DNA of 64,000 bases from Clostridiales bacterium (lineage in GTDB: Bacteria; Actinomycetota; Coriobacteriia; Anaerosomatales; SLCP01). The notes beneath the pieces were generated by a model. That model was not told the DNA's origin. It searched no databases and saw nothing but the letters and a program-made list of their open reading frames with translations. The position numbers were made by a program, and so were the translations under genes. Below are positions 1 through 8,097 of the stretch, piece after piece. The DNA lies in the NCBI GenBank assembly GCA_018333995.1, contig JAGXSG010000028.1:1-64000 (forward strand). Reading direction: 5' to 3'. How positions within the stretch are numbered: the stretch's first letter is position 1; every line of letters starts with the position of its first letter.

Positions 1-10
1 GTCTCGGGAT

Positions 11-685
11 GTGATGGACACGCCTACCGTCGTCAGGAGAAGCAGCGTTTCGGCCAACAGGCGTTGGCAAGCGTGTCTCGCCCTGGTCCTCGCTGCGTGT
101 TTCGTGTGCTTGGCCGGTTGTGACAGGGCAACTCAAGGCCCGACCGAAGTCGCGGAAGACGTGTCCGCCCCCACGAGGCTGGAAGCAGCTGTGGAGTCGT
201 TTAGTGAGGCTCTCGGCCTCCAGGACGATGCGATTCTGTCGTCGCATTCGGCTGAGCCTGACGGCGAGATGCGTTTAGGCTTGTATCTGGTGGACTCAGA
301 CTTCGACCGTCGCAGGCTATTTCGCGCACTGCTCGCGGTCGAGGAGTACGCATCGGACGACCAGGTGATCGAGTTGTCCGTTACGTATCCCCAACGCGAT
401 GGGACCGGCCGCTCTCTCCAGCTCATGTGGAACCGAACAGCTGAGGCTATGACGGTACTTGACGACAAGGTGGATCCCGAGCAGGTTCTCGTCCTCCATG
501 GATTTAAGGAACGACCGTCTCCTGATGGGATTCTGTGGTTCGACTCCGTGGTGTTGCTGGAACACATGTCGCGCGATGCCATCCAGGCGATTGCAGACTC
601 CGACTCGCCCCTTCCCGACCTCGGTGAGAGTGAAGACCTGCTGAGTTGGCCTCCAGCTCAGGCCACCCCGCCGCAGGAGCGCTAA
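11..685 (+). CDS. Putative lipoprotein of unknown function (lipoprotein 1)
   Basis: I do not recognise a family. The N-terminus has two Arg pairs, a hydrophobic stretch at about residues 20-35 and a lipobox LAGC with the lipidated Cys at residue 37, so this should be an outer-face membrane lipoprotein of about 187 mature residues. The rest is acidic and without repeats or catalytic motifs. GTG at 11 is followed at once by ATG at 14; no in-frame stop precedes it before the window edge, so the start could lie further upstream, though the signal peptide fits 11 or 14. The next gene encodes another lipoprotein with a similar layout, and the C-terminal regions look alike (I-x-A-I-A...P here, I-A-A-V-A...P there), suggesting tandem distant paralogues. 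Function cannot be assigned. Confidence 0.75.
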   Translation: MMDTPTVVRRSSVSANRRWQACLALVLAACFVCLAGCDRATQGPTEVAEDVSAPTRLEAAVESFSEALGLQDDAILSSHSAEPDGEMRLGLYLVDSDFDRRRLFRALLAVEEYASDDQVIELSVTYPQRDGTGRSLQLMWNRTAEAMTVLDDKVDPEQVLVLHGFKERPSPDGILWFDSVVLLEHMSRDAIQAIADSDSPLPDLGESEDLLSWPPAQATPPQER

Positions 686-776
686 CCAACCGCCTCGACA
701 GGCGATGAGGAATTTGGTGCAGAAGGAGCCGCGTTCATTGACGCGCACAGTGGCGAGGTATTGATGGGAGGCATGG

Positions 777-1292
777 GTGGCTACTAGAAGTGATTCACCG
801 TCCGCCGCCCTGGCTCTGCTTCTCAGTATCGCGATCGCTGCGACTCTCTCCATTCCCGTCGGCTGCACACAAGACAGTGAGCAGCGCGTTCGCTCTGCTG
901 CTGCAGGGGCGTTCGGCGACGAGCTTCTTTCGGTTGAGGCCAACGAGTCAAAGGACGCACTCAGCGTCAGCATCGCCCTCAAGTCTTCACGACTTGACGA
1001 TCAGAACGCTTTCATCATGCTCGACGCGATGGCTGGGACTGCATCCCAGAACGGCGATATCTGGCTGAGTGTTTTGCTTCGTCAAGACGATGGTACCTCC
1101 ATCGTAGAAGGGTTCCAGTGGGAGAGAGATCTGTTTACCATGTCCCGTTTCCGGAGTCGGCTGGCAACATGGGAGTGGCCCGACGCTTGGGATTTCGCAT
1201 ACTATGCGACTGCCGAGGGCATCACAGAGCAGGAGATTGCTGCAGTAGCGCGCGGCGATACATCGATTCCGGAGTTTGAACCGATACGCTGA
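777..1292 (+). CDS. Putative lipoprotein of unknown function (lipoprotein 2)
   Basis: A 171-residue protein starting at GTG 777, five bases after a GGGAGG ribosome-binding site (766-771). Residues 8-29 are hydrophobic and end in VGC, with the probable lipidated Cys at residue 30. The mature part is small, acidic and mixed alpha/beta in character, with no motif I can name. Size, lipobox and C-terminal pattern resemble the preceding lipoprotein gene, 91 bases upstream, so the two may be duplicated. It is followed by a 264-base non-coding stretch before rpsA, so it is probably not part of the rpsA transcript. Confidence 0.72.
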   Translation: MATRSDSPSAALALLLSIAIAATLSIPVGCTQDSEQRVRSAAAGAFGDELLSVEANESKDALSVSIALKSSRLDDQNAFIMLDAMAGTASQNGDIWLSVLLRQDDGTSIVEGFQWERDLFTMSRFRSRLATWEWPDAWDFAYYATAEGITEQEIAAVARGDTSIPEFEPIR

Positions 1293-1450
1293 AGCGTGGG
1301 AAGCGCTATGACGCTTCGTAAACGTTGGTCTCCACAAGAGGATTCGACACATCTGGAATGTCGCGCGTTCGTGCGGTAATATACAAGGTCGGCTGTCCGG
1401 GCGCGGTGCTCGGCATGCCGAGGTAATGTTGGCCCCCGACATGTAATGGC

Positions 1451-1516
1451 ACCTGTAGGCGACGGATTGATTGTTCTGTTCTGTAATCGACGATCAGCGG
1501 ACCTGTAGGCGACGGA
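1451..1516 (+). repeat. 16-bp direct repeat upstream of rpsA
   Basis: The sequence ACCTGTAGGCGACGGA occurs at 1451-1466 and again at 1501-1516, exactly 50 bases apart, in the 264-base gap between the second lipoprotein gene and rpsA. The second copy ends about 40 bases before the chosen rpsA start. The rest of the gap (1293-1450) holds no gene I can support; TAATAT at 1377-1382 resembles a -10 element but lacks a convincing -35. The repeat could be a regulatory site or a small duplication; nothing shows which. Confidence 0.7.
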
Positions 1517-1556
1517 CATGACCGGTGGGCCCCGATGCAGGAAGGGGCCACCCCAC

Positions 1557-2921
1557 GTGAACGAGTACGGCAACGGCACGGTCATTGAGCACACGGAGTA
1601 CACCGAGGAGGAGATGCACGCCCTCATCGATGGAACGCTCACTGAGTTCGATGAAGGTGACCTCGTCAGCGGGACGGTCGTGAAGGTTGAGCGCGACGAA
1701 GTTCTTCTCGATATCGGCTTCAAGTCCGAAGGTGTAATCCCCGCGCGCGAACTGTCGATCCGCAAGGACGCCAATCCAGCCGACATCGTGTCGGTAGGTG
1801 ATTCTGTCGAGGCCCTCGTTCTCCAGAAGGAGGACAAGGACGGTCGCCTCATCCTCTCCAAGAAGCGCGCGGAGTACGAACGCGCGTGGAGCCAGATCGA
1901 AGAGAAGTTCAACTCCGGCGAGAATGTCGAGGGCGAGGTCATCGAGGTTGTCAAGGGTGGACTCATCATCGATATCGGTCTGCGTGGCTTCCTGCCGGCA
2001 TCACTCGTCGATCTGCGCCGAGTGAAGGACCTGCAGTCGTTCCTCGGCGAGCGTCTTGACGCGCGCGTCATCGAGATGGATCGCAACCGAAACAACGTCG
2101 TCCTGTCGCGCCGCGTGGTGCTTGAGGAGGGCCGCAAGCATGAGCGCGCCGAGATTCTTGGCAAGCTCGCCAAGGGACAGATACTTCCGGGCCACGTGTC
2201 GAGCATCGTTGACTTCGGTGCGTTTGTGGACCTCGGCGGTATCGACGGACTCGTGCACATCTCCGAGCTCTCCTGGAGCCACGTCAATCATCCCTCCGAG
2301 GTAGTCAAGGTTGGCGACCCGGTCGAGGTCAAGGTGCTCGATGTCGATCTGAGTCGTGAGCGCATCTCCCTCGGCCTCAAGCAGACCCAGCCCGACCCGT
2401 GGCAGGAGCTCGTTCAGAAGTATCCTGTCGGCTCGATCATCGAGGGCACCGTCACCAAGCTGGTGCCGTTTGGCGTGTTTGCCGAGCTCGGTGACGGCAT
2501 CGAGGGCCTCGTGCACATCTCCGAGATGGCGAAGATCCACGTCGAGACGCCGGAGCAGGTGACTGCGGTCGCCGCTAAGATCATGGTGAAGGTCAAGGAG
2601 GTCGATCTTGATCGCCGCCGTATATCGCTGTCGATGAAGGACGCCGCTGAGGCGCTCGGCCAGGTGATCGAGGTGACCCCGCTCGAGACTCCCGAGGGTG
2701 CCGATGAGGGCGAAGCTGGCGAGGACGTTGTCGAGGCCGAGGAAGCCCCAGAGGCCACGGAAGAGCTGACGGACGCTGTCGAGGCCGAGGAGGCCACGGA
2801 AGAGCTGACGGACGACGCTGTCGAGGCCGAGGAGGCCCCGGAAGCCCCGGAAGAGCTGGCGGACGACGCTGTCGAGGCCGAGGAGACCGAGGCGGTCACC
2901 GAGGAGAAGCCAGCGGAGTAG
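1557..2921 (+). CDS. rpsA: 30S ribosomal protein S1
   Basis: Binds mRNA on the 30S subunit and helps translation initiation. Four S1 (OB-fold) domains can be read: roughly residues 25-95, 110-180, 195-265 and 280-350, the last two with the typical FGAFVDLG / FGVFAELG strand and GLVHISE motif. The tail from about residue 370 is strongly acidic (Glu/Ala/Asp-rich) and repetitive. I chose GTG 1557 because AGGAAGGGG lies about ten bases upstream and MNEYGNG-type starts followed by the acidic lead-in fit S1 proteins; an in-frame ATG at 1518 would add 13 residues without similarity. At 454 residues it matches four-domain S1 of Actinomycetota and Firmicutes, shorter than the six-domain E. coli form. 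A strong hairpin follows the gene. Confidence 0.95.
   Translation: MNEYGNGTVIEHTEYTEEEMHALIDGTLTEFDEGDLVSGTVVKVERDEVLLDIGFKSEGVIPARELSIRKDANPADIVSVGDSVEALVLQKEDKDGRLILSKKRAEYERAWSQIEEKFNSGENVEGEVIEVVKGGLIIDIGLRGFLPASLVDLRRVKDLQSFLGERLDARVIEMDRNRNNVVLSRRVVLEEGRKHERAEILGKLAKGQILPGHVSSIVDFGAFVDLGGIDGLVHISELSWSHVNHPSEVVKVGDPVEVKVLDVDLSRERISLGLKQTQPDPWQELVQKYPVGSIIEGTVTKLVPFGVFAELGDGIEGLVHISEMAKIHVETPEQVTAVAAKIMVKVKEVDLDRRRISLSMKDAAEALGQVIEVTPLETPEGADEGEAGEDVVEAEEAPEATEELTDAVEAEEATEELTDDAVEAEEAPEAPEELADDAVEAEETEAVTEEKPAE
2724..2890 (+). repeat. In-frame tandem repeats encoding the acidic S1 tail
   Basis: Units beginning GACG(C/T)TGTCGAGGCCGAGGA start at 2724, 2772, 2814 and 2865, spaced 48, 42 and 51 bases, all multiples of three. 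They encode D-(A/V)-V-E-A-E-E followed by a variable A-P/T-E-E-L segment. The near-identity of codons, not only residues, points to recent unequal duplication, so this tail is likely to vary in length between strains. Confidence 0.85.
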
Positions 2922-2950
2922 TTGCCGCTTCGCACCACCGAGCAGATCAT

Positions 2951-2986
2951 GGGGCCGGGTTTGGCGGAGACGCCGCACCCGGCCCC
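2951..2986 (+). terminator. Strong hairpin after rpsA
   Basis: GGGGCCGGGT (2951-2960) pairs perfectly with ACCCGGCCCC (2977-2986), and GGCG/CGCC pairs again around a GAGA loop (2967-2970). There is no T-run after it, so it is either a U-less terminator or an mRNA-stabilising structure that separates rpsA from coaE. Confidence 0.65.
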
Positions 2987-3006
2987 ACGTGTAGAAGGGC
3001 GACTAG

Positions 3007-3615
3007 ATGTACGTGCTGGCTGTGACAGGCGGTCTTGGGGCCGGCAAGACGACCGCGGCGGAGTACTTCCGCGGGCGCGGAGCAGTCGTGCTCTCGCTTG
3101 ATGACATCGCCCGTCGCCAACTCGCGATCGGCACTATGGTCTATCAGCGAGTCGTCGAGGAGTTTGGTGAGAGCATACTTGGCCCTGACGGCTCGATCGA
3201 CGTCCGCCACCTGGCACGAGAGGCGTTCAGTTCACCTGAGCGGGCCCACGCGCTGAACGCCATCGTACATCCGGCGGTTCTGCGAGAGTTGGCGCCCGGA
3301 TTGACGGAGATGGGCCTGCTGCTCAACCCCCCGCGCGTCGTCGTTCTCGATGTCCCTCTTCTCGTAGAGGCGCCGGCGTTCGCTGAGCTTGCTACCGATA
3401 CGCTTGCCATTGCCGCTTCGGTCGAAACACGCGTCGCGCGCGCGATTGCACGCGGGATGTCCGAAGTCGACGTGCGCGCCCGGATCGTGTGTCAGGCCAC
3501 TGACGCTGAGCGGCAGGCGATCGCCGACTTCGTGATAGACAACGATGGAACCCCTGAAGAGTTCCTCATCAAGCTCGCTCGCTTCTGGGATGAGAAGGTT
3601 GATGGTGGGGCGTAG
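3007..3615 (+). CDS. coaE: Dephospho-CoA kinase
   Basis: Phosphorylates the 3'-hydroxyl of dephospho-CoA with ATP, the last step of coenzyme A synthesis, in the cytosol. The P-loop G-G-L-G-A-G-K-T-T is at residues 8-16, followed by the D-D-I-A region of the CoA domain, and VVLDVPLL at about residue 116 matches the family. 202 residues is normal length. ATG 3007 follows AGAAGGG. The end overlaps the start of the downstream lytic transglycosylase gene, so the two are probably co-transcribed. Confidence 0.93.
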   Translation: MYVLAVTGGLGAGKTTAAEYFRGRGAVVLSLDDIARRQLAIGTMVYQRVVEEFGESILGPDGSIDVRHLAREAFSSPERAHALNAIVHPAVLRELAPGLTEMGLLLNPPRVVVLDVPLLVEAPAFAELATDTLAIAASVETRVARAIARGMSEVDVRARIVCQATDAERQAIADFVIDNDGTPEEFLIKLARFWDEKVDGGA

Positions 3616-4183
3616 TCATCTGCTTTCGTGGCACCGAGTCGCGCTTGTGGCGTTGCTAGTGGCGCTCGCGGCGCTTGCCTTCACTGCCCTGCGAGGTCCG
3701 CAGTGGTTCCAGCGCGTGTTCTATCCGCTCGACCATGTGGATGCGATAGCGAGTTCCGCAGCACGTCATCGTGTCAACCCGTACCTCGTGGCGGCGGTCA
3801 TCAATGAAGAGTCAGGGTTTGATCCACAAGCCCGTTCGCGCGCCGGTGCTGTTGGACTGATGCAGCTCATGCCCGCGACCGCTGACGAGCTTCGGCTGCG
3901 CAGCATCGTGGATTCCGGTGTCGTAGCGACGAGCGATCTTACCGATCCGGCGGTTAACATTGAGTACGGGACCGCGTATCTGCGCTTCCTCATCGAGCGG
4001 TACCACGAGGTAGAGATCGCGCTAGCAGCGTACAATGCTGGGCTGCGCAACGCCGATGCGTGGGCGGCGCAAGGCGGAGACATCCGGGATGCCATCACCT
4101 TTCCGGAGACGCGCCACTTCGTCGTCCGTGTCGTTCGCGCCAAAGAGCGGTATGAACAGCTCTATCCCGGCGTGTTCGAGTAA
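3602..4183 (+). CDS. Membrane-anchored lytic transglycosylase (Slt/MltE type)
   Basis: Cleaves the MurNAc-GlcNAc bond of peptidoglycan with formation of 1,6-anhydroMurNAc. An N-terminal signal anchor (about residues 10-30) is followed by the SLT domain: N-E-E-S-G-F with the catalytic Glu, A-x-G-L-M-Q-L-M-P, and the late A-A-Y-N-A-G motif. About 193 residues, a minimal single-domain enzyme. I chose ATG 3602, which follows AGAAGG (3593-3598) and overlaps the coaE stop; ATG 3590 and GTG 3605 are alternatives that leave the catalytic domain unchanged. The end overlaps the extended start of uvrB. Confidence 0.88.
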   Translation: MVGRSHLLSWHRVALVALLVALAALAFTALRGPQWFQRVFYPLDHVDAIASSAARHRVNPYLVAAVINEESGFDPQARSRAGAVGLMQLMPATADELRLRSIVDSGVVATSDLTDPAVNIEYGTAYLRFLIERYHEVEIALAAYNAGLRNADAWAAQGGDIRDAITFPETRHFVVRVVRAKERYEQLYPGVFE

Positions 4184-6278
4184 GGGGATCGCACTGAAGC
4201 GCGAGCGCACCGAGAATCGTTTCGTGGTCACCGCCGACTTCGAGCCCGCGGGCGATCAGCCCGCCGCGATTGACGCGTTGGCGGCTGGGGTCAAAGATGG
4301 CGTGCGGTACCAGACCCTGCTCGGCGTGACCGGGTCGGGCAAGACGTTCACGATGGCAAAGACGATCGAAGCGGTCCAACGCCCGACCCTCATCATGGCC
4401 CCCAACAAGACCCTTGCCGCCCAGCTCGCCGCCGAGATACGCGAGTTCATGCCGGATAATGCGGTCGTGTACTTTGTCTCGTACTACGACTATTACCAGC
4501 CTGAGGCGTACGTGCCAACCACCGACACCTTCATCGAGAAGGACTCCTCGATCAACGAGGAGGTCGAGAAGCTCCGGCACGCCGCAACCGCGGCACTGCT
4601 TTCGCGACGGGATGTCGTGGTGGTCGCGAGCGTGAGCTGCATCTACGGCATCGGCTCGCCGGAGGACTATGCTGGTATGGCCGCGTTCCTTCAGCTCGGT
4701 GAGGGCTACGATCGCGACCGGCTCATCGGCGACCTCATAGAGATTCAGTACGACCGTAATGATTACGAGCTGCAACGCGGGACGTTCCGGGTCCGCGGCG
4801 ACGTGCTCGACGTCTTTCCGCCCTATGCGGACCATCCCGTGCGGGTGCAGTTCTTCGGGGATGAGATCGAGCACATTGCTGAGGTTGATCTGGTGACCGG
4901 TGAGGTGCTCATGGCTTACAAGTGGCTACCGGTCTGGCCGGCGACCCACTACGTGACCTCGCCTGATCGTCTCAAGACGGCGCTCGGCACGATCGCTTCG
5001 GAGCTTGCGGTTCGTCTCGGTGAACTGAAGGCCGAGGGCAAGTTGCTCGAGGCCCAGCGCCTTGAGATGCGCGTCAACTACGATCTGGAAATGCTTGAGA
5101 CGATGGGATTTTGCTCTGGTGTCGAAAACTACTCGCGGCACCTTGACGGCCGGGCTGCGGGCGAGCCGCCCAACACGCTCATCGATTACTTCCCGGAGGA
5201 CTTTCTTTGCGTCATCGACGAGAGCCATGTCACGATACCGCAGATCCGCGGCATGTACGAGGGAGACCGCAGCCGCAAGATGACCCTCGTCGAGCACGGT
5301 TTCCGTCTTCCGAGCGCGCTCGACAACCGGCCGTTGCGCTTCGACGAGTTCGAGCGAAAGGTGCCGCAGTTCGTCTACGTCTCGGCTACGCCCGGAAACT
5401 ACGAGGGGACTGTTACGACCCACGTCGTCGAGCAGATCATCCGGCCTACCGGCCTCGTAGATCCAGAAGTGGTGGTGCGACCCGTAAAGGGACAGGTAGA
5501 TGATCTTATCCACGAGATTCGCACGAGGGTTGAGCGCGACGAACGCGTACTTGTCACGACGCTTACCAAGAAGATGTCCGAGGATCTCTCGGACTACCTG
5601 TTCGAACAGGGACTTAAGGTTCGGTACCTTCACTCGGACATAGGCACGTTGGAGCGGGTCGAGATCTTACGTGACCTGCGGATGGGTGTGTTCGACTGCC
5701 TGATCGGCATCAATCTGCTGCGTGAGGGACTCGACTTGCCGGAGGTTTCGCTTGTTGCGATTCTCGATGCGGACAAGGAAGGGTTCCTGCGCAACCACCG
5801 CTCGCTTATCCAGACCATTGGGCGTGCGGCGCGCAATGTCTCAGGACAGGTCATCCTGTACGCGGACAAGGTCACCGAGTCGATGCGTCTCGCGATGGAC
5901 GAGACCAATCGCCGCCGAGCGATCCAGGTCGCCCACAACGAGGAGCACGGCATCGAGCCGCGCACGATCCGCAAGGCAATCGCTGACATCGTCCAGTACG
6001 TCCGTGAAGGCGACGCCCAGCTCACCACGGCTGCCGAAACCGCTCGGGAACTCGCGAAGCTGCCGCGAGACGAGGTCATGCGGCTTATTTCGACTCTTGA
6101 AGAGGACATGGCCGCCGCGGCCGAGTCTCTCGATTTCGAGTCTGCGGCGCGTCTTCGCGATCAGGTCGTCAAACTTCGTTCTGAGATTGAGGCGACGTCA
6201 GCGGACGAGGTGCTTGGCAGACTCAAAGAAGGCGCGCGAAAGGGGAGCGCGTACGGAAAGAGGAAGCGCCGCCGGTAG
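4152..6278 (+). CDS. uvrB: Excinuclease ABC subunit B
   Basis: DNA-damage verification helicase of nucleotide excision repair, working with UvrA and UvrC. Visible features are Walker A G-V-T-G-S-G-K-T, the aromatic beta-hairpin beginning Y-Y-D-Y-Y-Q-P, the D-E-S-H box, helicase motifs V-VI (T-I-G-R-A-A-R-N) and a C-terminal UVR domain ([13 protein letters not shown]) that binds UvrC. The conserved protein begins at T-E-N-R-F. ATG 4152 is the nearest standard start and overlaps the preceding gene by 32 bases; a non-standard CTG at 4194, six bases after AAGGGG, would give a better-fitting 694-residue protein. I keep 4152 with that caveat. uvrA and uvrC lie about 20 kb away. Confidence 0.96.
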   Translation: MNSSIPACSSKGIALKRERTENRFVVTADFEPAGDQPAAIDALAAGVKDGVRYQTLLGVTGSGKTFTMAKTIEAVQRPTLIMAPNKTLAAQLAAEIREFMPDNAVVYFVSYYDYYQPEAYVPTTDTFIEKDSSINEEVEKLRHAATAALLSRRDVVVVASVSCIYGIGSPEDYAGMAAFLQLGEGYDRDRLIGDLIEIQYDRNDYELQRGTFRVRGDVLDVFPPYADHPVRVQFFGDEIEHIAEVDLVTGEVLMAYKWLPVWPATHYVTSPDRLKTALGTIASELAVRLGELKAEGKLLEAQRLEMRVNYDLEMLETMGFCSGVENYSRHLDGRAAGEPPNTLIDYFPEDFLCVIDESHVTIPQIRGMYEGDRSRKMTLVEHGFRLPSALDNRPLRFDEFERKVPQFVYVSATPGNYEGTVTTHVVEQIIRPTGLVDPEVVVRPVKGQVDDLIHEIRTRVERDERVLVTTLTKKMSEDLSDYLFEQGLKVRYLHSDIGTLERVEILRDLRMGVFDCLIGINLLREGLDLPEVSLVAILDADKEGFLRNHRSLIQTIGRAARNVSGQVILYADKVTESMRLAMDETNRRRAIQVAHNEEHGIEPRTIRKAIADIVQYVREGDAQLTTAAETARELAKLPRDEVMRLISTLEEDMAAAAESLDFESAARLRDQVVKLRSEIEATSADEVLGRLKEGARKGSAYGKRKRRR

Positions 6279-6364
6279 CAGGCACAGCGCGGAGCGCATA
6301 GCTGAGCCACCACGCGGGCTCCTTTCGAGGGTACATTCCGAGGAGGTCGAGAGAGGAGAGCGGT

Positions 6365-7276
6365 GTGACACACGTGATCGAATGTGACGCGCTGACCAAG
6401 TCCTACGGCGCCAATCGCGGAATCGAGGAGGTGACTCTTCGGATCGAGCCGGGGACGACCTTCGGGTTTCTTGGCCCCAACGGCGCCGGCAAGACCACTA
6501 CGATCCGCTGTCTGCTCGGCATGTTGAGACCGACCGGCGGAGAGGCGCGCGTTTTTGGCGAACGGGTGACGCTGGACGGTGCGGCGATCAGGAAGCGTAT
6601 AGGCTACGTGGCCGGGGACGTGCGCCTCTACGAGCGTGAGACAGGGCGTTGGCACATCGAGCATATCTCCCGGCTCAGGGCTGGCTCGCCGCGATCGGCA
6701 GATGAGCTAATCGATCGTCTCGAGTTCGACCCGTCCCGTAAGGTGCGGGAACTCTCGAAGGGCAACAAGCAGAAGCTCGCTCTCGTGCTCGGCTTCATGC
6801 ACGATCCGGAGTTGCTGGTGCTCGATGAGCCCACCAGCGGACTCGACCCGCTCAACCAAGAGACGGTGTTCGACATCGTGGGCGAGCGGGTCTCGGCAGG
6901 AGCGACACTGTTCCTGTCGAGCCACATCCTCTCCGAGGTCGAGCAGGTGTGCGAGAGGGTGGGAATCATCCGCGAGGGACGTCTCGTGGCCGAGGAGGAC
7001 GTGGGCGGCCTCATCTCGAAGCGCGTGCGTGACCTCGCCGTGACCTTCGACGGCGATGTGCCCACCGGGCTCTTCGACGGAATCGACGGGGTCACTAGCG
7101 TAGCTGTCTCGGGTACGTCAACACTCACCGCTCGTGTGAGAGGGGATGTGGTCGACGCGGTAGTCAAACAGCTCGCGCATCATCGGCTCGCTGATCTTTC
7201 CATTGCGCATGCGAAACTCGAGGAAGTCTTCCGCGAGTACTACGCGCCGGGCGCTGGAGAGGGTGAGCCGAGATGA
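6365..7276 (+). CDS. ABC transporter ATP-binding protein (ABC-2 exporter)
   Basis: Powers an exporter together with the next gene. Walker A is G-P-N-G-A-G-K-T-T at about residues 37-45, the signature is degenerate (E-L-S-K-G-N-K-Q-K), Walker B is L-L-V-L-D-E-P, and the switch His is in S-S-H-I-L-S. The roughly 80-residue C-terminal extension is typical of CcmA/DrrA-like ATPases that pair with ABC-2 permeases. GTG 6365 follows a purine-rich GAGAGGAGAG. The stop overlaps the permease ATG by four bases. The substrate is unknown; lipids, antibiotics and sodium are all exported by this family. Confidence 0.9.
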   Translation: MTHVIECDALTKSYGANRGIEEVTLRIEPGTTFGFLGPNGAGKTTTIRCLLGMLRPTGGEARVFGERVTLDGAAIRKRIGYVAGDVRLYERETGRWHIEHISRLRAGSPRSADELIDRLEFDPSRKVRELSKGNKQKLALVLGFMHDPELLVLDEPTSGLDPLNQETVFDIVGERVSAGATLFLSSHILSEVEQVCERVGIIREGRLVAEEDVGGLISKRVRDLAVTFDGDVPTGLFDGIDGVTSVAVSGTSTLTARVRGDVVDAVVKQLAHHRLADLSIAHAKLEEVFREYYAPGAGEGEPR

Positions 7277-8070
7277 GCTGGGCGATACTGCGCGCGACGT
7301 TGCGCCAGCGCCGCTGGAGCATGCTGTGGTACTCGCTGGGACTTATGTTCTACTCGTGGGTCATGGTGTGGTTCTGGCCGCAGTTTGGTGAGACGGGCTA
7401 TGTTGAGCTGCTCGAGAACATGCCACCCGAGCTGATAGCGCTCCTCGGCAGTTCTGCGGAGGATTTCGGGAGTCTTGGCGGTTACTTCGAGACGGAGTAC
7501 CTCGGTCTCATGTGGATACTCATCGTCTCGAGCGCCGTCATCCTCTACTCGGTCAAGGCGGTCGCCTCCGAGGTGGTGGCGGGAACGCTCGAGTTGACGC
7601 TCGCGCAGCCAGTCTCACGCGCGAGCTTCATCTTGGCGCGCATTGCCGGTCTGATCGTGGTGAGCACGCTGCTGACCGTGGCGACTTTCGGCACGATCCA
7701 GGTATTTGGGCCGATGTATGGGATAGACCTCGGTGCCCGGACGTTCGCGCTGCTGTACGGGGCTGGATTCCTGTTCATTCTTGCGGTGGGCGGGTTCGCG
7801 CTCGCGCTTTCCGCTGGCGCGCGGGATGTTGGCAGGCCTGTCGCGGTGGCGGGCGGCGTACTCGGGGCGATGTGGCTCGCGCACATGCTCGCCGAAGTCT
7901 CTGAGGTCGCGAAGTGGTTTGAGCCGTTCAATCTTCTCAAGTATTGGCGGCCTGCCGAGATCATCAACGACCGGACCGTGGGCGCGGAGGTATGGTGGGT
8001 GCTCACTGGCGTGGTGGTTACGTCGCTTGCCGTGACGTTCGTGCGCTTCATGCGCCGCGACGTCGCGTAA
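7273..8070 (+). CDS. ABC-2 type transporter permease
   Basis: Six hydrophobic segments are visible, near residues 20-38, 75-98, 120-145, 155-178, 185-205 and 235-258, with the long extracytoplasmic loop after the first segment that marks ABC-2 permeases. The motif E-V-V-A-G-T-L-E-L-T-L-A-Q-P-V-S-R corresponds to the coupling region that contacts the ATPase. It starts at ATG 7273, overlapping the ATPase stop (ATGA), so the two are translated together. The gene ends 27 bases before a convergent gene. Confidence 0.9.
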   Translation: MSWAILRATLRQRRWSMLWYSLGLMFYSWVMVWFWPQFGETGYVELLENMPPELIALLGSSAEDFGSLGGYFETEYLGLMWILIVSSAVILYSVKAVASEVVAGTLELTLAQPVSRASFILARIAGLIVVSTLLTVATFGTIQVFGPMYGIDLGARTFALLYGAGFLFILAVGGFALALSAGARDVGRPVAVAGGVLGAMWLAHMLAEVSEVAKWFEPFNLLKYWRPAEIINDRTVGAEVWWVLTGVVVTSLAVTFVRFMRRDVA

Positions 8071-8079
8071 GAAAGTGCC

Positions 8080-8092
8080 CCGCATTGTGCGG
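8080..8092. terminator. Small hairpin between convergent genes
   Basis: CCGCA (8080-8084) and TGCGG (8088-8092) pair around a TTG loop in the 27-base gap between the ABC permease gene and the convergent PEP synthase-family gene. It is short and has only a weak T-rich flank, so its role as a bidirectional terminator is tentative. Confidence 0.3.
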
Positions 8093-8097
8093 ATTCC

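Noticed and set aside
720-776. TTGACG (738-743) with TATTGA (759-764) as a promoter for the second lipoprotein.
   Set aside because: Spacer of 15 bases and the -10 runs into the ribosome-binding site region; possible but weak.
4035-4151. The uvrB reading frame is open 39 codons upstream of ATG 4152.
   Set aside because: It lies inside the lytic transglycosylase gene, has no UvrB similarity and no binding site; the conserved protein begins near 4200.
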